Assembly (NCBI GenBank): GCA_910574455.1
Contig: CAJSYZ010000007.1
Span: 372,001 to 436,000, forward strand
DNA: 64,000 bases
Source: Trichaptum fuscoviolaceum
Taxonomy: Eukaryota > Basidiomycota > Agaricomycetes > Hymenochaetales > Trichaptaceae
Direction of reading: 5' to 3'
Within the stretch, counting starts at the first letter, position 1; each line of letters begins with the position of its first letter. Both the position numbers and the translations under genes were made by a program. Below the pieces are notes generated by a model, which saw only the letters and a program-made list of their open reading frames with translations, did not search any database and was not told the origin of the DNA. Of this stretch, positions 10,900 through 22,000 are shown one piece after another.

Positions 10900-10990
10900 T
10901 GGAGATCGTCGATGGGGAGGGTGTATCGTCGTTTATGATGTTAGATGAGTGGGGATATGAGAAGTGAACGAGTTTTTTGGATGGGGGCAT
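10900..10990 (-). pseudogene. A ORF3a stub: first accessory frame after pol, split by the kinase-carrying element
   Basis: An ATG at 10988-10990 directly follows the pol stop TGA (10991-10993) and opens MPPSKKLVHFSYPHSS. After about 30 codons the sequence passes into the inverted repeat of the inserted element, so the rest of the frame resumes, if at all, left of 8440. Tight spacing to pol suggests translation by reinitiation. Function unknown. Confidence 0.45.
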
Positions 10991-13900
10991 TCAAGTGAGA
11001 TGATGGAGTTTTTTATAGGCTTTGAGGATGGTCTGTGCGTTCCGAAGATGTGACTCGGGTTCCCATGAGTTTCCAGAAGTGGGGTAACCTTTCCATTTTA
11101 TAAGATATTGTCGCCTGGTGCCATTCCCATGGTGGGCTCGGATGGCTTCTACTTCGAATTGTTCTTGTCCTTCGATTAGGTCAGGTGGGGGGTTACTGTG
11201 GGGTGGTCCATATGCTTCCGTCTCAGTGTATCTCACGAGAAGCGCGGCGTGGAATACTGGGTGTATCTTCCATTTAGTCCGTGAGAGATCCAATTCATAG
11301 ACGAGTGGAGATAAGACTTTCTTGATCTTGAAGGGACCATCGCGTTTTTCCTTGAATTTTTGCGATAGACCGGGAATTCGAAGGTTCTTTGAGTCTAGCC
11401 AAACTTTGTCTCCTTTGTTGAATGGTTTGAAGTTTCGGAAGGTGCGTTCTTTCATTACCATAGCAGCGACTGAATGAGCTGCTAAGGCTTCTGATCGATG
11501 TACTGTGAGGTTGGCAAGTTGTTGTGATACGGATGGGACATTTGATTTCGGATATTTCAGGGGTAGTGGAATGGGGTTGTATCCCATGAGAAGCGAGAAA
11601 GGGGTTCTCTTGGTGACAGCGTGGGCACGGTTGTTATGGGCGAATTCAATGTTGGGAATGTGTTTAGACCAGTTCTCAGGTTCCGCAGTACAATAGATCC
11701 GGAGGTATACTTCGATTTCTTGATTGGTCTGTTCGGCTTGTCCATCGGTTTGAGGGTGGTAAGCGGTGGACATAGATGACTTGATTCCTATGATCTTGCA
11801 GAGTTCTTGGAATGCTTTAGAAGCAAATTGGGGTCCTCTGTCGGATATAATGCGTATCGGAAGTCCAAATCGTCGATATACATTGTCGAAGTATAGTTGT
11901 GCCGTTTCGATTGCGTCTACTGTCTTCTCGCATGGAATGAGGACAATAGCTTTGGAGCAATCGTGATCAATGACTAATAGAAGTGTGTCGTAGTCATGTG
12001 ACATTGGTAAGTCGGTGATGAAGTCCATATTGATGTGGGAGAATGGAAACGAGTGTTTGTCGGCGGTGATAGGCATTAGTGGTGGAGCGGTTGGATGGTG
12101 ATTGACTTTCATTTGTTGACATAGTGCGCATCCATGGACATAATCGGACACAAACTTCTGCATCCTGGGCCAGTAATACGTCCTTCGGACCTGTTCCAGG
12201 GTGTTGAATATGCCAGGGTGTGCTCGAACTGGTATATCATGGTGAAGTCGGAGAATAGTGCGCTTTAATTCAAGGTTGTCCGGGATATAGATGCAATTTT
12301 TGAAGTAAAGGATGCCGTCATCATCGAAAAACCAGTCTTTGAGGGCGGTTCGGGCAGGTGGTAGTTTCTTCTTTAGCTGGGCAATGGTGTTTGTGAGGAA
12401 TTCATCTTTCTTCATCGATTCTTTGATGGATTTTGTGAGGCTATCTGTGTCTGGGAGGTCGTCATCGGATTCGTAGTCTTCTTCTTCTTCTTCATCTTCA
12501 GAATTTTCTTGATCCTTCTGTTCCTGAAGAGTGGAAATGAATAGGTCCTTCGGAAGCATAATCGATGATTCGTTGAGATTCTCCCCCTGTTTAACATGGT
12601 CCGCCCGGCGGGATAGAAGATCGGATTGAATCATTTGTTTGCCGGGGACATGTGTGATATGAAGGTCGAATTGTGATAGCAACAGATGCCATCGTGCTTG
12701 ACGGGGTGAGAGTCGTCGGGCCTCTCGCCAGTAGGTAAGGTTGCGATGATCACACCAAAGTGTAACAGGGTGTGGGGATCCAAGGAGATAGTGTTTCCAA
12801 GTGATGAGGGCACGGATAATTGCCAATAGTTCGCGATCATAGATCTCGTAGTTCCGTTCAGCAGAGTTTAGTGATTGTGAAATATAACCGATTGGCTTGA
12901 GAACACCGTTGTCATCATGTTGACGAAGGACTGCTCCGGTTGCAACTTTGGAAGCATCAGTTTCAAGGAAGAAGGGATTGTGCGGGTTGGGCATGAGAAG
13001 TAACGGATGTTGAGTGAACGCGGCCTTGAGATCATCGAATGATTTTTGTTCTACTTCAGTCCATTTGAAAGGTTGATCTTTGCGTTTGAGGTTGTCCAAG
13101 GGTTTGGTGATTTCGGCGTAGTGTGGAATAAAACGGCGGTAGAAGTTGGTGAATCCAGTGAATGAACGGATATCTTTGACATTAGTCGGAGTGGGCCATT
13201 TAGTGATTCCTTCGATTTTTGTTGGGTCGGTTTGGATGTGATTAGGTGTAATAATGAGTCCAAGATAGGGTAGTTTCTGCGTATGAAAGAAGCATTTGGT
13301 GGGCTTGAAGTAGAGGTCGTTCTTTTCAAGGATAGTGAAGGCACGTCGTGCTCGAGAGATGAGTTCCGGTAAGGTTGGGGCATGTATGAGGATGTCGTCC
13401 ATGTAAACCAAGAGATGATTTAGAAGGATTTCTTCGCCAAGAATATCATTCATAAAGTGTTGAAAGGTGGCAGGTGAGTTGCATAGGCCGAAAAACATAA
13501 CTGTTGGTTCGAAAAGTCCTCGTTGAGTGGTAAATGCGGCTTTCCATTGATCTCCATCCTTGATGCGGATGTTGTTGTATCCCCATCGGATGTCTAGGGC
13601 GATGAAATAGTGAGATCCATGTAACTTGTCTAATAGATCCTGGACAAGTGGTAATGGGTACGCATTCTTGATGGTTCCATTGTTGAGGTAACGGTAATCT
13701 TGAACGGGTCGTAAGGTACCGTCTTTCTTGTCAACGAAAAAGAGAGGGGATGCCATAGGTGACTTTGAAGGTCTGATATATCCATTCTTGAGGTTCTCAT
13801 CGATGAAGGCATCGAGAGCAGCTTGTTGTGGAAGTGAGAGTGGATAAGGTGAATGTCGTTTAGGAATAAAGTCGGGTTTGAGATCAAATGCATGGTCATA

Positions 13901-14326
13901 TGGACGACTTGGAGGAAAGCGATGTGCTTTTTCTTCGTCAAAAAGGGATAGGAATTGGTGGTATTGATGGGGTACCAAGGCAGTAAGTGGTTTAGCGGGT
14001 TGGAGTCCTTTTCGAGCTTGTTGTGCAAGTTGTGTTGAGATATTAACGCGATTGAGCTGTATTGATCCAGTTTCCCAGTCGATTTTGGGTTGGTATTTCT
14101 TGAACCATGGGAGTCCAAAAATGAAGTTCTCTTTTCCAAGGGTGGTAACATAGAATCGCATAGCGTAGTGGGCATTTCCGAGTTTGACACGAAGGGGGGC
14201 ATAGGATGTGATGTGTCCGGCATTGTTGAATGTTCCGTCAACATTGCGTGGTCGAAGTGATTGTCGCAGTTTGATAGTTTTGATCTGGAGATTTTCTACA
14301 AGTGTTTTGTCAATGAATAGACCTTC
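10991..14326 (-). CDS. A pol, main part: protease remainder, RT, RNase H, integrase, chromodomain
   Basis: The frame continues from the protease piece at 28495-28647 when element B plus one copy of CCTTC is removed. The joint is AEG | LFID, in phase. In order it carries the protease remainder (FGLPWFKKYQP), RT with KKDGTLRPVQDYR and YMDD, RNase H with LETDASKVATGAVL and EIYDRELLAI, and the integrase zinc domain (HH...H...CALC). The integrase core with DFITDLP, ISDRGPQFAS and YHPQTDGQAEQTNQE supplies the D,D35E residues. A C-terminal chromodomain (YLIKWKGYPTSGNSWEPE) ends at the TGA 10991. Chromodomains steer such elements to marked chromatin. Apart from the B insertion the frame is open, so A was probably active until recently. 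Confidence 0.95.
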   Translation of the reverse strand, partial: EGLFIDKTLVENLQIKTIKLRQSLRPRNVDGTFNNAGHITSYAPLRVKLGNAHYAMRFYVTTLGKENFIFGLPWFKKYQPKIDWETGSIQLNRVNISTQLAQQARKGLQPAKPLTALVPHQYHQFLSLFDEEKAHRFPPSRPYDHAFDLKPDFIPKRHSPYPLSLPQQAALDAFIDENLKNGYIRPSKSPMASPLFFVDKKDGTLRPVQDYRYLNNGTIKNAYPLPLVQDLLDKLHGSHYFIALDIRWGYNNIRIKDGDQWKAAFTTQRGLFEPTVMFFGLCNSPATFQHFMNDILGEEILLNHLLVYMDDILIHAPTLPELISRARRAFTILEKNDLYFKPTKCFFHTQKLPYLGLIITPNHIQTDPTKIEGITKWPTPTNVKDIRSFTGFTNFYRRFIPHYAEITKPLDNLKRKDQPFKWTEVEQKSFDDLKAAFTQHPLLLMPNPHNPFFLETDASKVATGAVLRQHDDNGVLKPIGYISQSLNSAERNYEIYDRELLAIIRALITWKHYLLGSPHPVTLWCDHRNLTYWREARRLSPRQARWHLLLSQFDLHITHVPGKQMIQSDLLSRRADHVKQGENLNESSIMLPKDLFISTLQEQKDQENSEDEEEEEDYESDDDLPDTDSLTKSIKESMKKDEFLTNTIAQLKKKLPPARTALKDWFFDDDGILYFKNCIYIPDNLELKRTILRLHHDIPVRAHPGIFNTLEQVRRTYYWPRMQKFVSDYVHGCALCQQMKVNHHPTAPPLMPITADKHSFPFSHINMDFITDLPMSHDYDTLLLVIDHDCSKAIVLIPCEKTVDAIETAQLYFDNVYRRFGLPIRIISDRGPQFASKAFQELCKIIGIKSSMSTAYHPQTDGQAEQTNQEIEVYLRIYCTAEPENWSKHIPNIEFAHNNRAHAVTKRTPFSLLMGYNPIPLPLKYPKSNVPSVSQQLANLTVHRSEALAAHSVAAMVMKERTFRNFKPFNKGDKVWLDSKNLRIPGLSQKFKEKRDGPFKIKKVLSPLVYELDLSRTKWKIHPVFHAALLVRYTETEAYGPPHSNPPPDLIEGQEQFEVEAIRAHHGNGTRRQYLIKWKGYPTSGNSWEPESHLRNAQTILKAYKKLHHLT

Positions 14327-14871
14327 TGTTACGTTCACGGCTTCGGAAGACTTATCACGGAAATGATAAGTGACAAAAGCGTTGTTTGTGAACAAACAAG
14401 TGGTGAGATAAGAGTGGGCGCTTTAACGAGGCTCTCTTAAGCTCGGAAGTCGTGGGTGAACAGAGTCTTTGGCACGATGGTGTGAAAGACTATAGGAGGA
14501 TTGACTTAAGTGTCATCCGAAGGCCTATGTACAGGGGTTTATATACTACAGAGGGAGAAACATAAATAGAACGCGCTTCTGGGGCTAGCTGGGGCTAACT
14601 GGGGCTAACTGGGGCTAACTGGGGCTAACTGGGGCTAACTGTGAAACAGGGGAAATGGGGCTAACTGGGGCTACGTAGGGCTAACTGGGGCTATGGTAAA
14701 GCGAAGGGGCAATGTAAGCAAAGAGGCAGTAAAAGGGGGCTACCTGGGGCACCGAAGGTTAAAGGTAAAAAGGTTAAATGGTAAAGTCCGAGGGACAAAG
14801 GTAAGCGTAGCCTAATCGGGTTACGTGAGGTAAACAAAGGTAAACATGGTCCGTATGCTTGATGCATAACA
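14327..14871 (-). mobile_element. B 3' LTR
   Basis: It starts TGTTACGTTC and ends GATGCATAACA. It is identical by eye to 27945-28489. It shares a core-promoter stretch, GTACAGGGGTTTATATACTA, with the otherwise different LTR of element A. Confidence 0.95.
14581..14640. repeat. 10-bp tandem repeat GGGGCTAACT in the B 3' LTR, G-quadruplex-prone
   Basis: Six head-to-tail units (the first GGGGCTAGCT) with a strict 10-bp period, followed by looser copies to about 14690. Four or more G4 runs with 6-base loops meet the usual quadruplex pattern on the plus strand; the element RNA (minus sense) would carry the C-rich strand. The other LTR has the same array at 28199-28258. Confidence 0.9.
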
Positions 14872-15067
14872 GTACCCTGTCTCTAAGCTTGAAATTCCGT
14901 AGTAGCAAGACATTGCGAATGCGAGAATTTCAAAGACAAATACAATGCTTATAGGATCAAGTTAAGATCAATAATAGATGAAGCATGAGAGAGATAGAGA
15001 TAGAAATCGAATGCTATAGGGTCAAATTAAGACCAATAATAAGAAAAGCAAACGAATAAGTAGACCA
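14872..15067 (-). other. B region between last frame and 3' LTR
   Basis: This is non-coding. Two short look-alike stretches, ATAGGATCAAGTTAAGA and ATAGGGTCAAATTAAGA, lie about 65 bp apart. The purine-rich GAGACAGGG (minus strand) just inside the LTR may serve as the polypurine tract for plus-strand priming; this is inference. Confidence 0.4.
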
Positions 15068-15808
15068 TCAAGAGAAATGAAAATCGGAAGGTAAGGCTGC
15101 TGCGATAGCAAGCCAGTCTATGCCGGGTTGGGGGTCAGGTCGATAGAGTGGAGGAGAGGGATGTTCGTTTGGTCTAGGTGTGTGTACAACATAAGGGGGT
15201 GAAACCGGGGTTGGAGGTTGCTGAGGCTCTGAAGGCTGTTGAGGCGCGTTCTGAACATCAAACTCGTTCCGTTTTGCTGGATCAATGATAGGCATGTTTT
15301 CTTGATCATGGTAGGCGGTGGGAAACTCGGGTGGGGGTAGAGCAATTGGTGATGGGGGAGGGAGGGGTACTGGGTCGACAAATCGAGGGGGTTCTTCAAG
15401 GTGTCCATCGTCTAGAGTGTAAGCCAGTAAACGTTCAAATTCATACTCCGTGAACTCATCAGCTAGTTGTCCCATCATCACTTGATTCAGTCGACGAATG
15501 ATCACTTGAACGAAGCGAAAGTTGAATCGCTTATGTCCGCCGCGATGCTGATCAATGTAGTCTTGCAGTTGGGCGAGTAGTTCATGCATGACGTTGAGAG
15601 TGTAGACTGAGTGGTGAAAGGGGCGCTGAGTCGAGTCGAGGACATATGGTAAGAGTCCGCTGTGAAGGAGTGTGGCCGAGTACTGTTGACGAGTAGGTTC
15701 CGAGAGGGTAAACGCCTGATTGGGGAGGAGGGATTCGGTAGGGCAACGAGGAGGAGGGGGACTATTCTCCTTCGTGAGGGTTCCGCGCCGGGTTCGGATG
15801 GGCGGCAT
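15068..15808 (-). CDS. B ORF3d: last accessory frame
   Basis: An ATG at 15806-15808 opens about 246 residues, overlapping the end of ORF3c (15762) by about 47 bp. The first half is predicted helical (VYTLNVMHELLAQLQDYI, FVQVIIRRLNQVMMGQL) and the second half is a Pro-rich tail. It sits in the same position as A ORF3d (7135-8013) and also starts MPP. No known domain was recognised; the helical start might mediate protein contacts. Confidence 0.55.
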   Translation of the reverse strand: MPPIRTRRGTLTKENSPPPPRCPTESLLPNQAFTLSEPTRQQYSATLLHSGLLPYVLDSTQRPFHHSVYTLNVMHELLAQLQDYIDQHRGGHKRFNFRFVQVIIRRLNQVMMGQLADEFTEYEFERLLAYTLDDGHLEEPPRFVDPVPLPPPSPIALPPPEFPTAYHDQENMPIIDPAKRNEFDVQNAPQQPSEPQQPPTPVSPPYVVHTPRPNEHPSPPLYRPDPQPGIDWLAIAAALPSDFHFS

Positions 15809-16445
15809 GGTGAAGGGGGCAATACAGGCAGCACTCACAAGTACAGAAAGGGTCTCCTGGGTAGGGTGCAAAGTGAGCGTGCAAAGATCCCTTGTGGCGA
15901 ATTCTCCGGGTGATGTAGGGCGTGTACGGAAGGTCAAGGACGATTTTGAGACCAAGTAGAAGAGGGGGGGCGTGCTCTGGGTTGAAGAAAGTGTGCCTAA
16001 GCACTAACTTCACGAGTTCCGGGAAGGGTGAGCAACGTCGAAGTCGTTCAACGTTGACGTGGGGGGTGAGCTTCGGATCGAACAGATAGTGTTGTACCAG
16101 ATCAACAGGACCAAGAGGGCCGTACTGGGGGTGAGTGGGGCGTGGGCTTGGTGGAGGTGAAGGGTACTGGAGGGGTCCGGTGACAGTGTTGTGTCGGAGG
16201 AGGTAAGTGGTGGGCCAGTCGTCGGCGTTCCAACCGGGTTCGTCGGCCGGGAGGGACCAAAGATTGGAACCGAATTCCGAGTCGGCTGGTCCAGGCTGGA
16301 GTTCTTCTTCTTCTTCTTCGTCAAGGAAATCAAATTTTAAGGGGGAGGGATAGAAAAAGGGGGCAGTGGCTGCGAGACGTTGTTCAGGTGTTTCGGAAGG
16401 CGGTAGTTGATAAGTTGGGATGGGAGTGTTAAAATTGAAAGGCAT
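15762..16445 (-). CDS. B ORF3c: Cys-rich accessory protein
   Basis: The first ATG after the ORF3b stop is at 16445 (MPFNFN). The 227-residue product has an acidic run (DEEEEEEL), a folded-looking part (VDLVQHYLFDPKL, LVKLVLRHTFFNPEHAP) and ends with DPFCTCECCLYCPLHH. The last two blocks are conserved in element A (8017-8469), which supports selection on the protein. The frame is open upstream to 16916 but overlaps ORF3b there. Function unknown; the Cys cluster suggests metal binding. Confidence 0.6.
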   Translation of the reverse strand: MPFNFNTPIPTYQLPPSETPEQRLAATAPFFYPSPLKFDFLDEEEEEELQPGPADSEFGSNLWSLPADEPGWNADDWPTTYLLRHNTVTGPLQYPSPPPSPRPTHPQYGPLGPVDLVQHYLFDPKLTPHVNVERLRRCSPFPELVKLVLRHTFFNPEHAPPLLLGLKIVLDLPYTPYITRRIRHKGSLHAHFAPYPGDPFCTCECCLYCPLHHAAHPNPARNPHEGE

Positions 16446-16488
16446 AGAAGGTAAAGGAATAGTTCTGGGTCTGGGGGTAGGTGGGGGA

Positions 16489-17169
16489 TTAAACAAGGTT
16501 TGTCTGGTCGAGGTGGGACTGTTGTAAAAATATGGGAAATACGGATGCGAACGAAAATCGGGGGTTACTGTTGGCGTCGTCGTCGTAGTCGGTTGAGGAA
16601 GAGGAGGAGGAGGAGGGTGAGTTGGAGTCGGTGGAGGCGTTGACAAGTGTGTCGTCGCTGTAATTCGTAGTGGTGAAGGTAAAGGGGGTGCTGGTTGCCA
16701 GAGGGGGGGAGAAGATGTCCCGGGGGTTGACTGTTGTTGGGATGGGGCTAGGATTTGGAGAAAAGGGTTCGAGGTCTGGCAGGGAGTCGATAGGACTGGG
16801 TGCCGGAGGTGGTGGAGTCTGCTGGGATTCCAGGGGGGTGCTAGAGGTGAGAGGTTGCTCTTGCTTGTGGTCACGAAGTTTTTCGATGGTGATTTTATAG
16901 AACTCGAGGAGTGCATACAGCTGGAGTGCGTATCTCACTTTGGTCGGACCGGGGGAGTTTCGGATGCGGTTATTGATGTCTGGGATGAGTATGTCCAATG
17001 GTTCCTTATCAGGATGATCGTCCTTAAACACAAAATAGAACAGATGAGAATTGAGAATAATCTGTTCGTCATGCGATGACTGGTTCGCTATCACTTGGAG
17101 TTCCGTCAGCTGGCGTTCCACTAAGCTGGAAATGAGAGGTGGGATCGACTCCTGTGATGAAGAACTCAT
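16489..17169 (-). CDS. B ORF3b: accessory frame, helical start and disordered tail
   Basis: The ATG at 17167-17169 gives about 226 residues. The N-terminal 110 residues look folded and helical (LISSLVERQLTELQVIANQ, KVRYALQLYALLEFYKITIEKL). The rest is Pro/Ser/Thr-rich with a poly-Ser run. It overlaps the end of ORF3a by about 100 bp. I know no family for it. Part of the matching region in A is destroyed by the kinase-carrying insertion, so no comparison is possible here. Confidence 0.5.
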   Translation of the reverse strand: MSSSSQESIPPLISSLVERQLTELQVIANQSSHDEQIILNSHLFYFVFKDDHPDKEPLDILIPDINNRIRNSPGPTKVRYALQLYALLEFYKITIEKLRDHKQEQPLTSSTPLESQQTPPPPAPSPIDSLPDLEPFSPNPSPIPTTVNPRDIFSPPLATSTPFTFTTTNYSDDTLVNASTDSNSPSSSSSSSTDYDDDANSNPRFSFASVFPIFLQQSHLDQTNLV

Positions 17170-17419
17170 TATTCGGCCCAAGGCCAACGTAAATATGAGT
17201 GCTTTGTCCTAGATAGTGTAGTTCTAGATCGTGTATCCAGAAGGTGGTGGGTCGGCGTTCTGGGAAGATGTACCAGATGAGAAAGAGATGGAAGAGTCGG
17301 AAAGAGGTGCGTGTGATGATAGGGTGGATTTGTAAATGAGCTATCCAGATGAGAAGTCGGATAATGTCATAGAAGGTGTGCATGAGAATGGGGAGAAAGT
17401 GGGGTGGCTTCTGGTGCAT
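17069..17419 (-). CDS. B ORF3a: hydrophobic accessory frame
   Basis: The ATG at 17417-17419 gives 116 residues. Residues about 14-55 are strongly hydrophobic with interspersed His and Arg (YDIIRLLIWIAHLQI, FRLFHLFLIWYIF) and might contact membranes. The C-terminal half is soluble-looking. It begins about 230 bp after the pol stop. An env-like role is conceivable by position but unsupported, since there is no signal peptide and no Cys pattern. Confidence 0.35.
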   Translation of the reverse strand: MHQKPPHFLPILMHTFYDIIRLLIWIAHLQIHPIITRTSFRLFHLFLIWYIFPERRPTTFWIHDLELHYLGQSTHIYVGLGPNNEFFITGVDPTSHFQLSGTPADGTPSDSEPVIA

Positions 17420-17651
17420 TTATACGAAGTTTCTAGTTGATCATGTGGTCGTTGAATCAGTAGAAAGCTTCTGGGGCACAGTGGGGCATGTTGGTTCTTC
17501 GATATCAAACTTCGGGGGCAAGAAGTCTTGTTATCTAGCCGCAGTGGGGCAAGAAGTCTGAGGAGGGGGCTAAGAAGTTGTGCTTGTAGGTCCAAGGTGT
17601 CCAAATCGGGTTAAGTGGGTCGTGTTGTGTGTCCGCTTTATCCAAATCAGG

Positions 17652-19063
17652 CTACTTCAGCTTGTGCAACTCCTTGTATGCTGATAGAAGTTCTTCTGAA
17701 TGCTTTAGTGCGTCTTCGGAGGCCCATGTGTTGTTGCTAGTTGGGTATCCTAACCATTTGACAAGGTACTTCCTTCGATTCGGGGTTCCTTTGTGCTGTA
17801 GAATTGCTTCTACTTCGAATTCTTCTTCTCCATCAATAAGGTCAGGTGGAGGTTTTGAATAGGCTGGCCCATGTTCTACTGTCTCGGTGTTGGGAGTTAG
17901 AAGGGAGGCGTGAAATACAGGGTGAATCTTCCAAGTTCTAGGCAGTTCGAGTTCATAGACATTATCCCTGAGTTTTCGCTTGATAACAAAGGGTCCTTCG
18001 CGTTTTGATTGAAACTTTGAGGGTAGTCCGGTTCTTCGGAGGTTCCTTGCTTCTAACCATACAGATTGTCCAATGTATAGTGGCTTGAATTGGGTAGATT
18101 GAGCTTCGCGTTGATATTCCTGTGCGAGTGTTAGAGCCGCTTCTGCATCATTTCGGAGTTCTAGTATCTTTGATAGTCGATTCTTGAGGGTCGGAATGTT
18201 GCTATCAAGTTCCGATTTTTCCGAGGGGAATGATGTTGGATCATATCCCATTAGTAGTCGAAAGGGGGTCTGTTCCGTGGTTGAATGTTTCCGATTGTTG
18301 TGTGTGAATTCCATGAGGGGAATGTATTTGCTCCAGAGGTGGGGGTGATTTGCTGCATAGATCCTAAAGTATGCTTCAATCTCCTGATTGCTGCGCTCTG
18401 CTTGTCCATCAGTCTGTGGGTGATATGCTGTAGACATTGCTTGCTTGATGTGAAGCAATTGGCATAGCTGTCTGAACACCATGGATGCAAACTGTGGTCC
18501 TTGATCCGAGATTATTTTTCTTGGTAATCCGAATCGTCTGTACACATTGTCAAAGTACAGTTGTGCAGTGTCTAGTGCAGTGATTGTCTTGGTGCATGGA
18601 GTGAGTACAATTGCCTTGGTGCAGTCATGGTCCACGATAACACATATGCTGTCGAATCCATCAGATTCTGGGAGGTCTGTGATGAAATCGATGTTGACGG
18701 TTGCAAACGGGTAAGTGTCTTTATCTGCAATGATCGGGTTGAGTGGAGGTACAAGAGGATGGTGGTTGATCTTCATCTGTTGACAGATAGCACATCCTTG
18801 GATGTATTTCGTCACGAACTGTTGCATTCTTGGCCAGTAATATGTTCGTCGAATTTGTTCCATTGTATTCGCTACTCCAGGGTGGTTTCGAGTCGGTAAG
18901 TCATGATATAGTCGTAGAAGGTTGCGCATGATTTCCGTGTTCCTTGGCACATAGATCTTGTTCCTGAAGTGTACCAATTGATCCTTGATTGTGAAGTCGG
19001 TCATTTTGGGTTTGGTGAGTGGTAGTTCTTTCTGTAGAAGGCTCATCGCTTCCTGAATATCTC
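17652..19063 (-). CDS. B pol, 3' part: integrase and chromodomain
   Basis: Joined to 22187-24203 once C and one GAATATCTC are removed (3123 bp, a multiple of three, so the phase is kept). It has the zinc domain (LYHDLPTRNH...CAICQQ), the integrase core with DFITDLPE, ISDQGPQFAS and YHPQTDGQAERSNQE, and then a chromodomain (KYLVKWLGYPTSNNTWASE) near the stop TAG at 17652. In the chromodomain an Ala replaces the Glu usually found after NTW, as in the A element (SWEPE). The integrase residues D, D and E all appear present. Confidence 0.93.
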
Positions 19064-22000
19064 ACTGCTACCAGCAGACTGCATACATGAGATACAGCCT
19101 TGCTGTGCATAACAGGATGTCAGTTTTTGCATTTTACTCAGCCATTGCTAGCATTCTCATGCATGAGATTACAGCAAATGGCTGAGCAAAATTAATCCTT
19201 AACTAGGGTACATACTGCATATTTAATGTGCAAATCTAATAATCTAATGCATATTACTTTAATGTCTTTGTATACCCACCGCTTTTTTGAGCTAATTATA
19301 ACACTCAGGCACTGCTGATTGACAGTATGCTGTAATAGATTAGAATTTAATAATTTCCATCCATTTTGGGATTTGAGGCACACCAGGGTCCAGGACCCTG
19401 AGGTCCAGGTCACTTGGTGCCTGCTGCTGCTTTGGGGTTGTGGGAATAAATTCAAATTAGCCTTTGCAGGCCCTACAGGCCTTTAAAAATAGCGCAAAAA
19501 TAGCCAAAAAATCAGAAAAATATTCCTGGGCACTGCCGCTTCGCCCTAGCGTGGGAACTACGCTTCTGGACGACCATATTAGGGTACCATTATGTTCTGG
19601 GCCCCACTGGGCCCTTCCTAAAGCGGTAAAAATCATCATAAAATAGATAATTATATTCATTTGCACCTGCATATATGCAGGCTTCCCCTGGGCTTACCAG
19701 CAGCAGATAAAATATGCTAAAATCGGATTATATTAGTAGAAGCATACTTAAGATGAATTGGATAGCTATATATGGTAATACTAGCTGGGAACATGTATAG
19801 AACAGCAAAACATGTTCTATTTATAATGCTATTCAAATGGGGCTTATTTCACCATATTGGGGTACCTCCGGAATGCAAATTTTGATGGGAATCCAATGGT
19901 GCATACTAGACGAGCTGAAACGGGCTTTGACGGCGCCAAAATACGCATTTTTCATTTTGTTACAGATTATTCTTTTATTTAAATGTTATTTTTGTTACAG
20001 CACTTCTACTGCATGTAATGGCACGTATAGATAGCCGAGATGGTAGAGAATGACGAGGAGAACAATAATATGAGCTTAGAATAGCTACGCGGCGGCTATA
20101 TATAGCTGTAGCACACCAACTCGTTTCGGAGTGCATGCAATTATTGTTTCTCTCTCATATACATATACACACAGTATCTACGTGTTCTAATAGGTTTGAA
20201 TAGCTCTCTATATATGCCTTTCATGCTGTACGAAGTTTCACGGCAATCGGAGCTCATTCTGAATTGATATAAGGCATACAATTTTCGAAAAGAATGGTTA
20301 ATTTTAATTTATTGGGAGAGTTATAGGTCAGGCACAGAGTGCCAAACATTCACTATAAGTATCCTAAACATAATCCAATTGCATGTTTGGGATGCAGGTG
20401 GAATATGGAAGTCATATCTAACATTGTAGGATGGGATGCTATGTGTGATATTAGAAGGTACATGTCTTATCAGAAACACATATAACTTACAGTTTCCACC
20501 TGCATCCCAAACATGCAATTGGATTATGTTTAGAGTACTTATAGTGAATGTTTGGCACTCTGTGCCTGACCTATAACTCTCCCAATAAATTAAAATTAAC
20601 CATTCTTTTCGAAAATTGTATGCCTTATATCAATTCAGAATGAGCTCCGATTGCCGTGAAACTTCGTACAGCATGAAAGGCATATATAGAGAGCTATTCA
20701 AACCTATTAGAACACGTAGATACTGTTTGGGATGCAGGTGGAATATGGAAGTCATATCTAACATTGTAGGATGGGATGCTATGTGTGATATTAGAAGGTA
20801 CATGTCTTATCAGAAACACATATAACTTACAGTTTCCACCTGCATCCCAAACATGCAATTGGATTATGTTTAGGATACTTATAGTGAATGTTTGGCACTC
20901 TGTGCCTGACCTATAACTCTCCCAATAAATTAAAATTAACCATTCTTTTCGAAAATTGTATGCCTTATATCAATTCAGAATGAGCTCCGATTGCCGTGAG
21001 ACTTCGTACAGCATGAAAGGCATATATAGAGAGCTATTCAAACCTATTAGAACACGTAGATACTGTGTGTATATGTATATGAGAGAGAAACAATAATTGC
21101 ATGCACTCCGAAACGAGTTGGTGTGCTACAGCTATATATAGCCGCCGCGTAGCTATTCTAAGCTCATATTATTGTTCTCCTCGTCATTCTCTACCATCTC
21201 GGCTATCTATACGTGCCATTACATGCAGTAGAAGTGCTGTAACAAAAATAACATTTAAATAAAAGAATAATCTGTAACAAAATGAAAAATGCGTATTTTG
21301 GCGCCGTCAAAGCCCGTTTCAGCTCGTCTAGTATGCACCATTGGATTCCCATCAAAATTTGCATTCCGGAGGTACCCCAATATGGTGAAATAAGCCCCAT
21401 TTGAATAGCATTATAAATAGAACATGTTTTGCTGTTCTATACATGTTCCCAGCTAGTATTACCATATATAGCTATCCAATTCATCTTAAGTATGCTTCTA
21501 CTAATATAATCCGATTTTAGCATATTTTATCTGCTGCTGGTAAGCCCAGGGGAAGCCTGCATATATGCAGGTGCAAATGAATATAATTATCTATTTTATG
21601 ATGATTTTTACCGCTTTAGGAAGGGCCCAGTGGGGCCCAGAACATAATGGTACCCTAATATGGTCGTCCAGAAGCGTAGTTCCCACGCTAGGGCGAAGCG
21701 GCAGTGCCCAGGAATATTTTTCTGATTTTTTGGCTATTTTTGCGCTATTTTTAAAGGCCTGTAGGGCCTGCAAAGGCTAATTTGAATTTATTCCCACAAC
21801 CCCAAAGCAGCAGCAGGCACCAAGTGACCTGGACCTCAGGGTCCTGGACCCTGGTGTGCCTCAAATCCCAAAATGGATGGAAATTATTAAATTCTAATCT
21901 ATTACAGCATACTGTCAATCAGCAGTGCCTGAGTGTTATAATTAGCTCAAAAAAGCGGTGGGTATACAAATTAAATATATGTCTATCCATTTAATACATT

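Noticed and set aside
14581..14690. GGGGCTAACT array as telomere repeats
   Set aside because: The unit is not TTAGGG-like, it lies inside both LTRs of one element, and it is identical in the two copies.
17069..17419. B ORF3a as an env gene
   Set aside because: No signal peptide, no cleavage site and no cysteine pattern; only a hydrophobic stretch.
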